The position numbers and the translations under genes are program-made. Shown here piece after piece: positions 5,074 to 11,528 of a DNA stretch of 11,528 nt (the first letter of the stretch is position 1; each line of letters starts with the position of its first letter). This DNA comes from CBFGRU01 sp965651255. Lineage in GTDB: Bacteria; Planctomycetota; Phycisphaerae; Phycisphaerales; SM1A02. A model generated the notes under the pieces. That model saw nothing but the letters and a program-made list of their open reading frames with translations. It was not told the origin of the DNA and ran no database searches. The stretch lies in NCBI GenBank assembly GCA_965651255.1, contig CBFGRU010000085.1, positions 1 through 11,528 of the forward strand, written 5' to 3'.

Positions 5074-6939
5074 TCACATGCGTTCCGGCGCATCGATGCC
5101 GAGGATGTTGAGGCCATCGGCGAGGACGCGGCGTGTGAGGTCGCAGAGGTGCAGGCGCGAGGCACGGATCGCTTCATCCTCGGCCTTGAGGACCGGACAT
5201 GCCTGGTAGAACGCACTGAACGCATTGGCAAGATCGTACAGATACGCGCAGAGTCGATGGGGTTCGAGTGATTCGCTCATGGCGCGGATGACGCTCGGAT
5301 AGCGCATCAAGAGGAGCGCAAGGTCCTTCTCCGCCGGTTCGTTCAGGAGGAACGGCGCGGCGGCGACGGATTCGCGATCGATGCCGGCTCTGGCGAAGAT
5401 CGAGCAGATGCGCGCGTGGGCGTACTGCATGTACGGCCCCGTGTTGCCTTCAAACGCGATCATGCGATCGAAGTCGAACACGTAATCGCGAATCAGGTCG
5501 TTCGAGAGGTCGGCATACTTCACCGCGCCGATACCGACCGCACGGCCAATGTCGTGGACCTGCGCATCGCTCAGTCCGTGTGTCGGCGCGTTGGGGTCGG
5601 CCGCGCGCTTCGCGACTTCCGCGGTGCCGCGCTCGATCGCTTCTTCGAGGAGCGCTTTGAGCGGAATGTTCGCGCTCGAGCGTGTCTTGAGCGGCCGCTT
5701 GTCCTTGCCCAGCACCGAGCCGAACGCAAGATGAATCAGTTCCGTTTCAGTACCATCGGCGTGCTTCGTCCAGCCAATCTTCCGCGCGGCGTCGAACACA
5801 TCCTGGAAGTGATCGCGTTGGCGTGAGTCGACGACGTAGATGATGCGCGAAGCGCCGAGTTCCTGCACGCGGTAGCGCACCGCGGCGAGATCGGTCGTGG
5901 CGTAAAGATAGCCGCCATCGGACTTGCGAATGAGCAGCGGCCGCTCGCGGTCGTCGAAACGCACGATCAGCGCGCCATCGTTCACTTCCGCCGCTCCGGA
6001 CCGCTCGAACTGCTCGATGACTCCGGCGAGGCGTTCGCGGTAGAACGATTCGCCGCACTGATGCTTCTCAGAGAGATTGACGCCGAGCATGCCGATGACC
6101 TCGTAGACGGCGGTCATCGTGCAGTCGATGAGCTTCTGCCAATCGCGCACGAGTTCGGCATCACCGCGCTGAAGCTTGACGAGGGTCGCCTTTGCCTGTG
6201 CGAGCGCTTCTGAAGCACCGGCGTTCTGTTCTTCGAGTTCGATGAGTCGGTGCGGCCCGCCGTGGAGTTTCTTCGCCGCATCGAGACCGCGTTCATCACT
6301 CTTCGTCTCAAGCTGCGCATCGCGGTACGCGTGTTCAAGGTCGGCGAGTTGCAGTCGATCGAGATCAACCTTCTTTACGCGGAGCTGATGCAGCACCATC
6401 GCAATCGGCACCCCCCAGTCGCCGAGGTGATTCTGACGAATGACCTGCCGGCCCTGCCGCTCGTACGCCCGGGCGACCGCATCGCCGATGATCGTCGAGC
6501 GCAGATGACCGACGTGCATCTGCTTTGCGACGTTGACGCTGCAGAGATCGACAACGACGGGTGCGAGATTGGCCTGACTCTCGATGCCGAGCGAAGGTGA
6601 GTCGAGCGCGATGAGCATTTCCGCGAGCGCGTTCGGTTTGAGGCGAATGTTGCAGAAACCGGGCCCAGCGACTTCTGGGGGATCGGCGAAGTCACTCACC
6701 TCGAGGACAGCCACGACTTTCATCGCAATCTCACGCGGATTTGCGCCGATCTGCTTGGCAAGACCCATCGCGAAGTTGGCCTGGTAGTCGCCGAACTTCG
6801 GGTTCTGACTGGGACGGACGGCCGGATCAACTCCGCGCCCCTGCACTCCAAACGCCGTCTCCAGCGCGCGGCGGAAGGCCGCATCCAGCCGGTACTGCGG
6901 ATCGGTCAAAGTTTGTGAAAAGGAGGACTGCTGAACCAT
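5074..6939 (-). CDS. argS: Arginyl-tRNA synthetase
   Basis: This class I synthetase charges tRNA-Arg with arginine using ATP. The 621-residue product shows the N-terminal additional domain (PSQNPKFGDYQANFAMGLAK), the HIGH-type signature HVGH at 142-145 after SVNVAKQM, and KTRSS at 418-422 in place of KMSK, a known feature of many arginyl enzymes. It also shows NTGPYMQYAHARICSIF, leading into the C-terminal DALR anticodon-binding domain, which ends LADGLNILGIDAPERM. It is about 45 residues longer than the 577-residue E. coli enzyme, partly from a charged helical insertion after LEHAYRDAQ in the catalytic domain. The ATG at 6939 is chosen because MVQQSSF begins near the usual N-terminus. An ATG at 6969 would add ten residues, and neither start has a convincing ribosome site. 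Confidence 0.96.
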   Translation of the reverse strand: MVQQSSFSQTLTDPQYRLDAAFRRALETAFGVQGRGVDPAVRPSQNPKFGDYQANFAMGLAKQIGANPREIAMKVVAVLEVSDFADPPEVAGPGFCNIRLKPNALAEMLIALDSPSLGIESQANLAPVVVDLCSVNVAKQMHVGHLRSTIIGDAVARAYERQGRQVIRQNHLGDWGVPIAMVLHQLRVKKVDLDRLQLADLEHAYRDAQLETKSDERGLDAAKKLHGGPHRLIELEEQNAGASEALAQAKATLVKLQRGDAELVRDWQKLIDCTMTAVYEVIGMLGVNLSEKHQCGESFYRERLAGVIEQFERSGAAEVNDGALIVRFDDRERPLLIRKSDGGYLYATTDLAAVRYRVQELGASRIIYVVDSRQRDHFQDVFDAARKIGWTKHADGTETELIHLAFGSVLGKDKRPLKTRSSANIPLKALLEEAIERGTAEVAKRAADPNAPTHGLSDAQVHDIGRAVGIGAVKYADLSNDLIRDYVFDFDRMIAFEGNTGPYMQYAHARICSIFARAGIDRESVAAAPFLLNEPAEKDLALLLMRYPSVIRAMSESLEPHRLCAYLYDLANAFSAFYQACPVLKAEDEAIRASRLHLCDLTRRVLADGLNILGIDAPERM

Positions 6940-7061
6940 GGGGCGGAGTATAGGGGGATGCCAGCTCATACGTTGGCCCGCCCTGCCTGCCAGACCGAAC
7001 GCACCGGGCCGCTATCATGCACATTCGCCATTCAATTCAACAGCATTCATCGATCACGACC

Positions 7062-8201
7062 ATGGCCAGCCCAACGACCGAACCAACGACATCTATCGAG
7101 AAAATTGACCGCTGCGGTGATCTGCCCCACCGCCCACGAGTGTTGTTGGGGAAGATGGGCCTGGACGGCCACGACCGAGGCGTCAAACTCATTGCGCGAG
7201 CCCTGCGCGACTCGGGAGTGCACGTCATTTACTCCGGTCTCTGGCAGACGCCTCGTTCGCTCGCCATCGGGGCTCGAGATGAAGATGTGGATCTCATCGC
7301 GTGCAGCATGATGAGCAATTCGCATCTCGTTCTTGTGCCGAGACTGATTGATGAGTGCCGAAACGTTGGCCGACCTGACATGGTCATCAATGTCGGTGGC
7401 ATCATCCCACAGGAAGATGTTCCAACGCTGCTGGAGGCGGGAGTTCACCGTATATTCCACACCGGGACCAGTCTCGAACAGCTCGTCGACAGCGTGCGCG
7501 AGGCAACACGCGCCTACGCCGACTACTCGGGAATCGATGGGCAGAACCCAAGTGCGCGACTGGCGCGAGCGATTTCATTTGCCCATGCAGGCAAGCCACC
7601 GGCCAACGCGCCGCGCCGCCGGCCCAAGCAGGTCGTTGGGCTGACCGGCGCGCCAGGTGCGGGGAAGAGCACGCTCGTTGCATCGATGGCGAATGAAACG
7701 GTCCGCCGAGGCGAGCGTGTCGCGGTCGTTGCGTTTGACCCCAAAAGCCCAATTACCAATGGTGCGCTGCTGGGAGATCGCCTGCGCGTCGATTTCAACG
7801 CCGTCGATGAGAAAGTGTTCTACCGGTCTCTCGCCATCAAAGGTGAGGACTATTCGACACTGCCGGACATCATCGAGTTGATCGGCGGTGCGGGATTCGA
7901 CCGACTGATCATCGAAACGGTCGGCGCGGGACAGAATGATGTCGCCATTCGCGAGTACGTGGATCGCACGGCCGTTGTCGTAGTTCCGGGAATGGGCGAT
8001 GCGGTACAGATGGACAAGGCAGGGATTCTTGAGATCGCTGACCTGTTTGTGATTAACAAGGCCGACTTCGCCGGTGAGAACAAGCTCAAACGCGAGTTGC
8101 TGGACATCTGTTCCGGCCGGCCTATCTACGAAACGATTGCGACTCAGGGCAAGGGCATTGTCGAATTGCTCGACGGGTTGTTCGATGACTTGAACGTCTG
8201 A
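7062..8201 (+). CDS. B12-binding domain fused to MeaB/ArgK-type GTPase, no mutase domain
   Basis: The 379-residue product has two domains. Residues about 24-160 match the cobalamin-binding domain of methylmalonyl-CoA mutase: RVLLGKMGLDGHDRGVK contains the D-x-H-x-x-G motif (Asp35, His37, Gly40) whose His is the lower cobalt ligand, followed by CSMMSNSH and VGGIIPQED. Residues about 185-379 form a G3E GTPase of the MeaB type, with P-loop GAPGAGKST (196-204), DPKSPITNGALLGDRLR, ETVGAGQND and NKAD (332-335). MeaB proteins protect and reload B12 mutases. The order B12 then GTPase is that of the front half of IcmF fusion mutases, but the catalytic TIM-barrel half is missing and the next 65 bases plus the next gene do not supply it. 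MeaB's C-terminal dimer arm also seems absent. The start is uncertain: an ATG at 7017 is possible, but the extra 15 residues look non-coding. Confidence 0.9.
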   Translation: MASPTTEPTTSIEKIDRCGDLPHRPRVLLGKMGLDGHDRGVKLIARALRDSGVHVIYSGLWQTPRSLAIGARDEDVDLIACSMMSNSHLVLVPRLIDECRNVGRPDMVINVGGIIPQEDVPTLLEAGVHRIFHTGTSLEQLVDSVREATRAYADYSGIDGQNPSARLARAISFAHAGKPPANAPRRRPKQVVGLTGAPGAGKSTLVASMANETVRRGERVAVVAFDPKSPITNGALLGDRLRVDFNAVDEKVFYRSLAIKGEDYSTLPDIIELIGGAGFDRLIIETVGAGQNDVAIREYVDRTAVVVVPGMGDAVQMDKAGILEIADLFVINKADFAGENKLKRELLDICSGRPIYETIATQGKGIVELLDGLFDDLNV

Positions 8202-8266
8202 CACCCCTCGGTCCGCACCATTGACGGTACACTCTCTCGCGGTGTGTTCACGAGTGAGAGGCCGTC

Positions 8267-9385
8267 ATGCCGGTACCGCGCATTGAAGACATTCCGCAGG
8301 CAGCGAAGCATCGCGGCTCCGGCACGCGGCTGTGGGCGGAGTGGTGCTTTGTGCGCGTGTGTTTTCGCCATTTCCGGGTGCGCTTTCTCATCATGGCGAC
8401 GATTCTCTTCTTCGGCGCGCTTCTCTTCATTCGATTTGAACCGGAAAAGCAGCATTCGCTCGTCGTGGCGGTGTTCTATACCTTCGCGCTGATCTTCGGC
8501 GAAACGCCGGAAGAGTTCCCCCAGCACCCGGTGTTGCAATCGTTGTTCTTTCTTGTACCGATCCTCGGCCTGACAGTCATCATAGAGGGAATCGTGGACT
8601 TCTCCCTGATGATCCGCGACCGCCGACGCATGGAACGGAGTTGGTGTATGACGCTCGCGCATTCCTTCCGCGACCACATCGTGCTCGTCGGCTTCGGTCG
8701 GCTCGGGTTTCACACCTTCCAACTGCTTCGTCGGTTGGGCGAACCGGTGGTTGTCATCGAGCGCGATGCGAATAACCAGTTTCTTGAAGAAGCCAGACGA
8801 GATGGAAGCCCGTTGCTGATCGGTGATGCGCGACGGGAAGCGCTGCTCGTTGATGCCAACATCAAACACGCCAAGAGCATCATCCTCGCCAGTGACGACG
8901 ACATGGCGAATCTCGAGATCGCCCTCGATGCGCGAAAACTCAACCCGAATGTTCGGGTCGTCACGCGGATGTTCGACCAGAACGTTGCGGACAAGATACG
9001 TGATGGATTCAACATTCATCTGGCCATGTCTCAATCAGCGATCTCCGCCCCGACTTTCGCGACCTGCGCTCTTGCCCCGGCGACGTTTAATAGTTTCATT
9101 GTCGGCGGTCAGCTTCTTGCCATGCAGCGACTGCTGGTACGCGCCGGCGACCGATTCAGCGGGCGAACGATTGCCGACATCATGTGTGAGCATCGAGTCA
9201 TGGTCGTTTCACTCTCGCGCCCTGACGCAGAGCCAACGCTCTGCCCTGACCCGGAGGTACAAGTCAATTCCGGCGATGGGCTCCTCCTACAGGGCCAGAT
9301 CAACGCTCTGGAGACAATACGTCGAGAGTCCATGCGTGCAACCCCGGCTGCGGCGAGTGCCGCGATGATTCATGCTGGCCATTAG
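8267..9385 (+). CDS. Two-TM RCK (TrkA-N/TrkA-C) channel-like protein
   Basis: The 372-residue product has the layout of prokaryotic RCK potassium channels: TM1 at about 40-57, a pore-loop region at about 68-88, TM2 at about 91-115, then a TrkA-N nucleotide-binding domain. That domain has VGFGRLG (141-147), an acidic strand end ERD (165-167), GDAR (186-189) and ASDDDMANLEIALDARKLNP. A TrkA-C domain follows at about 285-352. Where a selectivity filter (TxGYG) should be, the sequence reads FALIFGETPEEFPQHP, with no TVGYG, so ion selectivity cannot be assumed. GAGAGG (8256-8261) lies five bases before the ATG. It is followed at 32 bases by the ThuA-like gene in the same direction, suggesting co-transcription. 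It could also be a ligand-sensing membrane regulator rather than a working channel. Confidence 0.85.
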   Translation: MPVPRIEDIPQAAKHRGSGTRLWAEWCFVRVCFRHFRVRFLIMATILFFGALLFIRFEPEKQHSLVVAVFYTFALIFGETPEEFPQHPVLQSLFFLVPILGLTVIIEGIVDFSLMIRDRRRMERSWCMTLAHSFRDHIVLVGFGRLGFHTFQLLRRLGEPVVVIERDANNQFLEEARRDGSPLLIGDARREALLVDANIKHAKSIILASDDDMANLEIALDARKLNPNVRVVTRMFDQNVADKIRDGFNIHLAMSQSAISAPTFATCALAPATFNSFIVGGQLLAMQRLLVRAGDRFSGRTIADIMCEHRVMVVSLSRPDAEPTLCPDPEVQVNSGDGLLLQGQINALETIRRESMRATPAAASAAMIHAGH

Positions 9386-9417
9386 ACTGACGGGTTTTCG
9401 TACAACTGGAGTCGTCA

Positions 9418-10167
9418 ATGACATCGATTCGCCTCACTGTCTGGAATGAGTTTCGTCACGAGCGTGTGCCAGGTCGTCCACAAGAGATCTACCCGGATGG
9501 CATTCACACGACGATCGCCAATGCTCTAGGCCGTCGCGGCTTCATCGTCCAGACCGCGACCCTTGATGATCCAGAACATGGTCTGACTGAAGCGCGACTG
9601 GACGAAACCGACGTCCTCCTCTGGTGGGGGCACATGGCACATGACGATGTGGAAGACTTGATCGTTGACCGAGTTACTCATCACATCACACAGAATGGCA
9701 TGGGCTTTCTGCCATTACATTCCGGCCACTTTTCCAAGCCGTTCAAGCGACTGATGGGTACCTCCTGCGACCTCAAGTGGCGCGAATCCGGAGATCGTGA
9801 AATCATCTGGGTCGCGAACCCGCACCACCCGATTGCTCAAGGACTGAGTGACAGATTCTTACTCGATGAAGTAGAGATGTACGGAGAGCACTTTGACATC
9901 CCACATCCTGAGGACATTGTGTTTATCTCGTGGTTCTCGAGCGGGGAGGTGTTCCGCTCCGGCTGCTGCTGGACCAGAGGTCGCGGCCGTATCTTCTACT
10001 TCCGTCCGGGTCATGAGACCTACCCGATCTATCACGACGACAACGTGCAGAACGTCCTTGCGAACGGTGCCCGATGGTGTGCCCGCCGAGAGTGCGAACA
10101 CGGCTGGGGGCCATTGCCGAGATACGGGCACTTTCCCGCGATCGAGGTCAAAGCCAGAGTTGATTGA
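9418..10167 (+). CDS. ThuA-family protein (trehalose utilisation-like)
   Basis: The 249-residue product has ThuA signatures: IRLTVWNEFRHE at the N-terminus, IYPDGIHTTIA (24-34), VLLWWGHMAHDDV (66-78), LPLHSGHFSKPFKRLMG (98-114), ANPHHPIAQGL and GRIFYFRPGHETYP (190-203). ThuA has a class I glutamine-amidotransferase-like fold without a clear catalytic cysteine. In rhizobia it takes part in trehalose and related disaccharide metabolism, linked to 3-keto sugar intermediates, but the exact reaction here is not known. No sugar transporter or ThuB-like oxidoreductase gene lies beside it. No signal peptide is visible, so it is probably cytoplasmic. TGGAG (9407-9411) lies six bases before the ATG. 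It sits between the channel-like gene and a small membrane-protein gene with gaps of 32 and 26 bases. Confidence 0.92.
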   Translation: MTSIRLTVWNEFRHERVPGRPQEIYPDGIHTTIANALGRRGFIVQTATLDDPEHGLTEARLDETDVLLWWGHMAHDDVEDLIVDRVTHHITQNGMGFLPLHSGHFSKPFKRLMGTSCDLKWRESGDREIIWVANPHHPIAQGLSDRFLLDEVEMYGEHFDIPHPEDIVFISWFSSGEVFRSGCCWTRGRGRIFYFRPGHETYPIYHDDNVQNVLANGARWCARRECEHGWGPLPRYGHFPAIEVKARVD

Positions 10168-10177
10168 TTCACTCCCC

Positions 10178-10185
10178 AAGGAAAG
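10178..10185 (+). promoter_or_regulatory. Ribosome binding site of the small membrane-protein gene
   Basis: AAGGAAAG ends eight bases before the ATG at 10194. It supports that start over an in-frame TTG at 10164 that overlaps the ThuA stop codon. Confidence 0.6.
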
Positions 10186-10193
10186 CGGCGCTC

Positions 10194-10697
10194 ATGCAGG
10201 ACACGACCAATATCTCTGAAGATCTGCGATCTCGAATTCGATTACTGCAGATCATCGTCTCTGCGTTCATCTTCGGGCTCACGGTGTTCATCCTGATCGC
10301 ATCCCTCCTGCCGAGTGCTGCGCCGGCTGGTCCGGGAGCGACGGCGCCACCACTCGACATTCTGCGCTTGGTGTGGGCATTCTTCCTCATCACCGAGGTG
10401 CCCTTCTACTTTGTTTTTCGGGCATCCCTGAAGCGCAACACTGCCAGCATGGCCGCGTTGACTGATGACACGCTCATGCAACGGTACTTCGTGTTGACGT
10501 TGCTTGGTGCGGCGATGGCGGAAGGTGTCAGTCTCTTCGGCGGCGTGATCTTCATCATCGGGCGTGAATCGCTCGATGTCCTTCTCGCTGTGCCGGGCTT
10601 GGTCGCACTCCTTATCCTCTTTCCGACCCTCGGAAGATTCATCAACTTCAGTCGCTCTGTCCGTGAGACACAGCTCAACTCACGACCTCTGCGGTAG
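10194..10697 (+). CDS. Small four-TM membrane protein, unknown function
   Basis: The 167-residue product has predicted helices at about 17-40, 55-76, 99-122 and 128-147. A Pro/Ala-rich loop joins helices 1 and 2, and there are basic clusters at RSRIR (12-16) and near the C-terminus. It resembles short uncharacterised inner-membrane proteins common in Planctomycetota only in general layout; I recognise no named family or catalytic motif. It is the last gene of a likely operon with the channel-like and ThuA-like genes, 26 bases after ThuA. The serine hydrolase gene on the other strand ends 17 bases after it, and that gap holds no hairpin I can see. Confidence 0.75.
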   Translation: MQDTTNISEDLRSRIRLLQIIVSAFIFGLTVFILIASLLPSAAPAGPGATAPPLDILRLVWAFFLITEVPFYFVFRASLKRNTASMAALTDDTLMQRYFVLTLLGAAMAEGVSLFGGVIFIIGRESLDVLLAVPGLVALLILFPTLGRFINFSRSVRETQLNSRPLR

Positions 10698-10714
10698 CCC
10701 TCTCGCAGCGCAAA

Positions 10715-11528
10715 TCACTCCTCTGCTGCTGCAAAGGCGAGTGACTCCTCAACCAATGTCCGCAGTGATTCACGGGCGAGCGCACCAAGATTCGCCCACT
10801 CTGAGTTCGACATGATCACAATCGCATCGCCGGTGTCGGGAGCAATGAGCATCTGCGTTCGCGCTTTCTGCTGTGAGCCGGAATGGCCTACCTGAAGCAA
10901 CTCGGTGCCCATGACCGTGCCGATGGAGAATCCAAGCCCATAGGTGCTCGCGTTGCCATCGCGCGTGGGCTGTCGTTCCCACACGGCGTTGAATGTATCC
11001 AGCTTCAACAGTCGCTCATCCCGCCGCGCAAGTGCTGCAGCAAACCCGGCCAGATCACCAACGGTTGAAATGAATCCACCCCCCGCCAGTTTCCAGCTTA
11101 CATCAGCACTCACGACCGGCCGAATCTCCCCGTTGGCCGCGCGACGATACCCCGTGGCGCGATTGGGAATTGAGCGCCATTCATAGTCCGGCTGGAGGGA
11201 ATCGAGCTTCAACGGTGTGATCAGCCGCGTGCGCGCCTGCGAGGTAAATCGTTGCCGGCCAGCGCGTTCAACGACCGCGCCCAACAGCATGTAACCATGA
11301 GTTGTGTAGGAATACTTCGTTCCCGGCTCCGCGACCAGGGGCGACTCGCGGAAATAGTCCAGCGCATTGATGACATCTTCAAATGGATGCTCCCGACCAT
11401 ACTCACGAAAAGATCGAATGACCTCTCCGTTCGAATAGTGCACGATTCCGCCTTGATGACAGAGCAATTGACGGGAGGTCACCCGATGCGGCTTCTCCGG
11501 AAACTCAGGCACGTGGGTTCGAACATCC
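10715..11528 (-). CDS. Serine hydrolase, beta-lactamase/LACTB family, 3' part, cut by right edge
   Basis: The frame is open to the right edge, giving the last 271 residues. Just inside the edge it reads DVRTHVPEFPEKPHRVT then RQLLCHQGGIVHY, typical of class C beta-lactamase-like hydrolases (LACTB, D-aminopeptidase and esterase types). The Tyr motif is YSYTTHGYMLLGAVVE (coded around 11275-11322). The third motif is HSG in QVGHSGS (coded around 10877-10891), in place of the KTG of true beta-lactamases. The catalytic Ser-x-x-Lys lies upstream of the window and cannot be checked. A GTG at 11512 is an internal codon, not the start, because conserved family sequence continues before it. Members of this fold cleave peptides or esters of varied kinds, so substrate and any role in resistance should not be assumed. 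A signal peptide, if present, is outside the window. Confidence 0.88.
   Translation of the reverse strand, partial: DVRTHVPEFPEKPHRVTSRQLLCHQGGIVHYSNGEVIRSFREYGREHPFEDVINALDYFRESPLVAEPGTKYSYTTHGYMLLGAVVERAGRQRFTSQARTRLITPLKLDSLQPDYEWRSIPNRATGYRRAANGEIRPVVSADVSWKLAGGGFISTVGDLAGFAAALARRDERLLKLDTFNAVWERQPTRDGNASTYGLGFSIGTVMGTELLQVGHSGSQQKARTQMLIAPDTGDAIVIMSNSEWANLGALARESLRTLVEESLAFAAAEE

Noticed and set aside
5686..5688. Loss of KMSK in argS as a sign of a defective enzyme
   Set aside because: Arginyl-tRNA synthetases commonly lack a canonical KMSK. The KTRS form with intact HVGH and C-terminal domain fits a working enzyme.
6940..6960. TATACT box in front of argS as a -10 element
   Set aside because: It ends only a few bases before the preferred start and has no -35 at proper spacing, so it is not supported as a promoter.
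8221..8249. TTGACG as -35 of a promoter for the channel-like gene
   Set aside because: The hexamer 17 bases downstream is GTGTTC, which is not a -10 box.
8144..9034. Minus-strand open frame (296 codons) opposite the channel-like gene
   Set aside because: The plus strand has clear RCK motifs. The antisense product is His/Arg/Glu-rich and matches nothing.
10715..11512. GTG at 11512 as the start of the serine hydrolase
   Set aside because: Family-like sequence (DVRTH before VPEFPEKP) continues in frame to the window edge, and the catalytic Ser-x-x-Lys must lie further upstream.

Overview
The window looks like chromosomal DNA of a GC-rich bacterium, most likely a member of the Planctomycetota and possibly Phycisphaerae-like. 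This is an inference. It rests on a prepilin-type protein with a planctomycete-style leader and a C-terminal processing-like ADG motif, a MauE/DoxX-like membrane protein with a CGCG motif, a ThuA-family protein, a PQQ-type sugar dehydrogenase with a lipoprotein-like leader, and generally GC-rich coding. I see no rRNA, tRNA, CRISPR array, transposase or phage gene. Most of the window is ordinary, densely packed chromosome with short gaps.

Layout. (1) 1-342, minus: the 5' part of a DNA methyltransferase gene that runs off the left edge. (2) 343-521: a gap with a perfect hairpin. (3) 522-1169, minus: upp, uracil phosphoribosyltransferase. (4) 1278-2531, plus: an exported glucose/sorbosone-dehydrogenase-like beta-propeller. 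(5) 2554-4195, minus: three overlapping genes read in the order small cysteine-rich exported protein, membrane-anchored protein of unknown function, MauE/DoxX-like thiol-redox membrane protein. (6) 4309-5055, plus: a prepilin-like protein, divergent from that operon across a gap holding a nine-C tract. (7) 5074-6939, minus: argS. (8) 7062-8201, plus: a B12-binding domain fused to a MeaB-type GTPase without the mutase domain. (9) 8267-9385, plus: a two-TM RCK channel-like protein without a recognisable selectivity filter. (10) 9418-10167, plus: a ThuA-like protein. (11) 10194-10697, plus: a small four-TM protein. (12) 10715-11528, minus: a serine hydrolase of the beta-lactamase/LACTB type, cut by the right edge.

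How the genes may work together. upp (pyrimidine salvage) and argS (translation) are housekeeping genes. The sugar dehydrogenase and ThuA fit extracellular or periplasmic carbohydrate turnover. The B12/GTPase fusion looks like a chaperone or adaptor part of an acyl-CoA mutase encoded elsewhere. The most novel-looking unit is the overlapping Cys-rich/anchor/MauE-like operon with its divergent prepilin. By analogy with methylamine dehydrogenase maturation, where MauE is needed for a disulfide-rich subunit, it could be a small oxidative-folding system for an exported cysteine-rich protein. That function is an inference from gene content and spacing.
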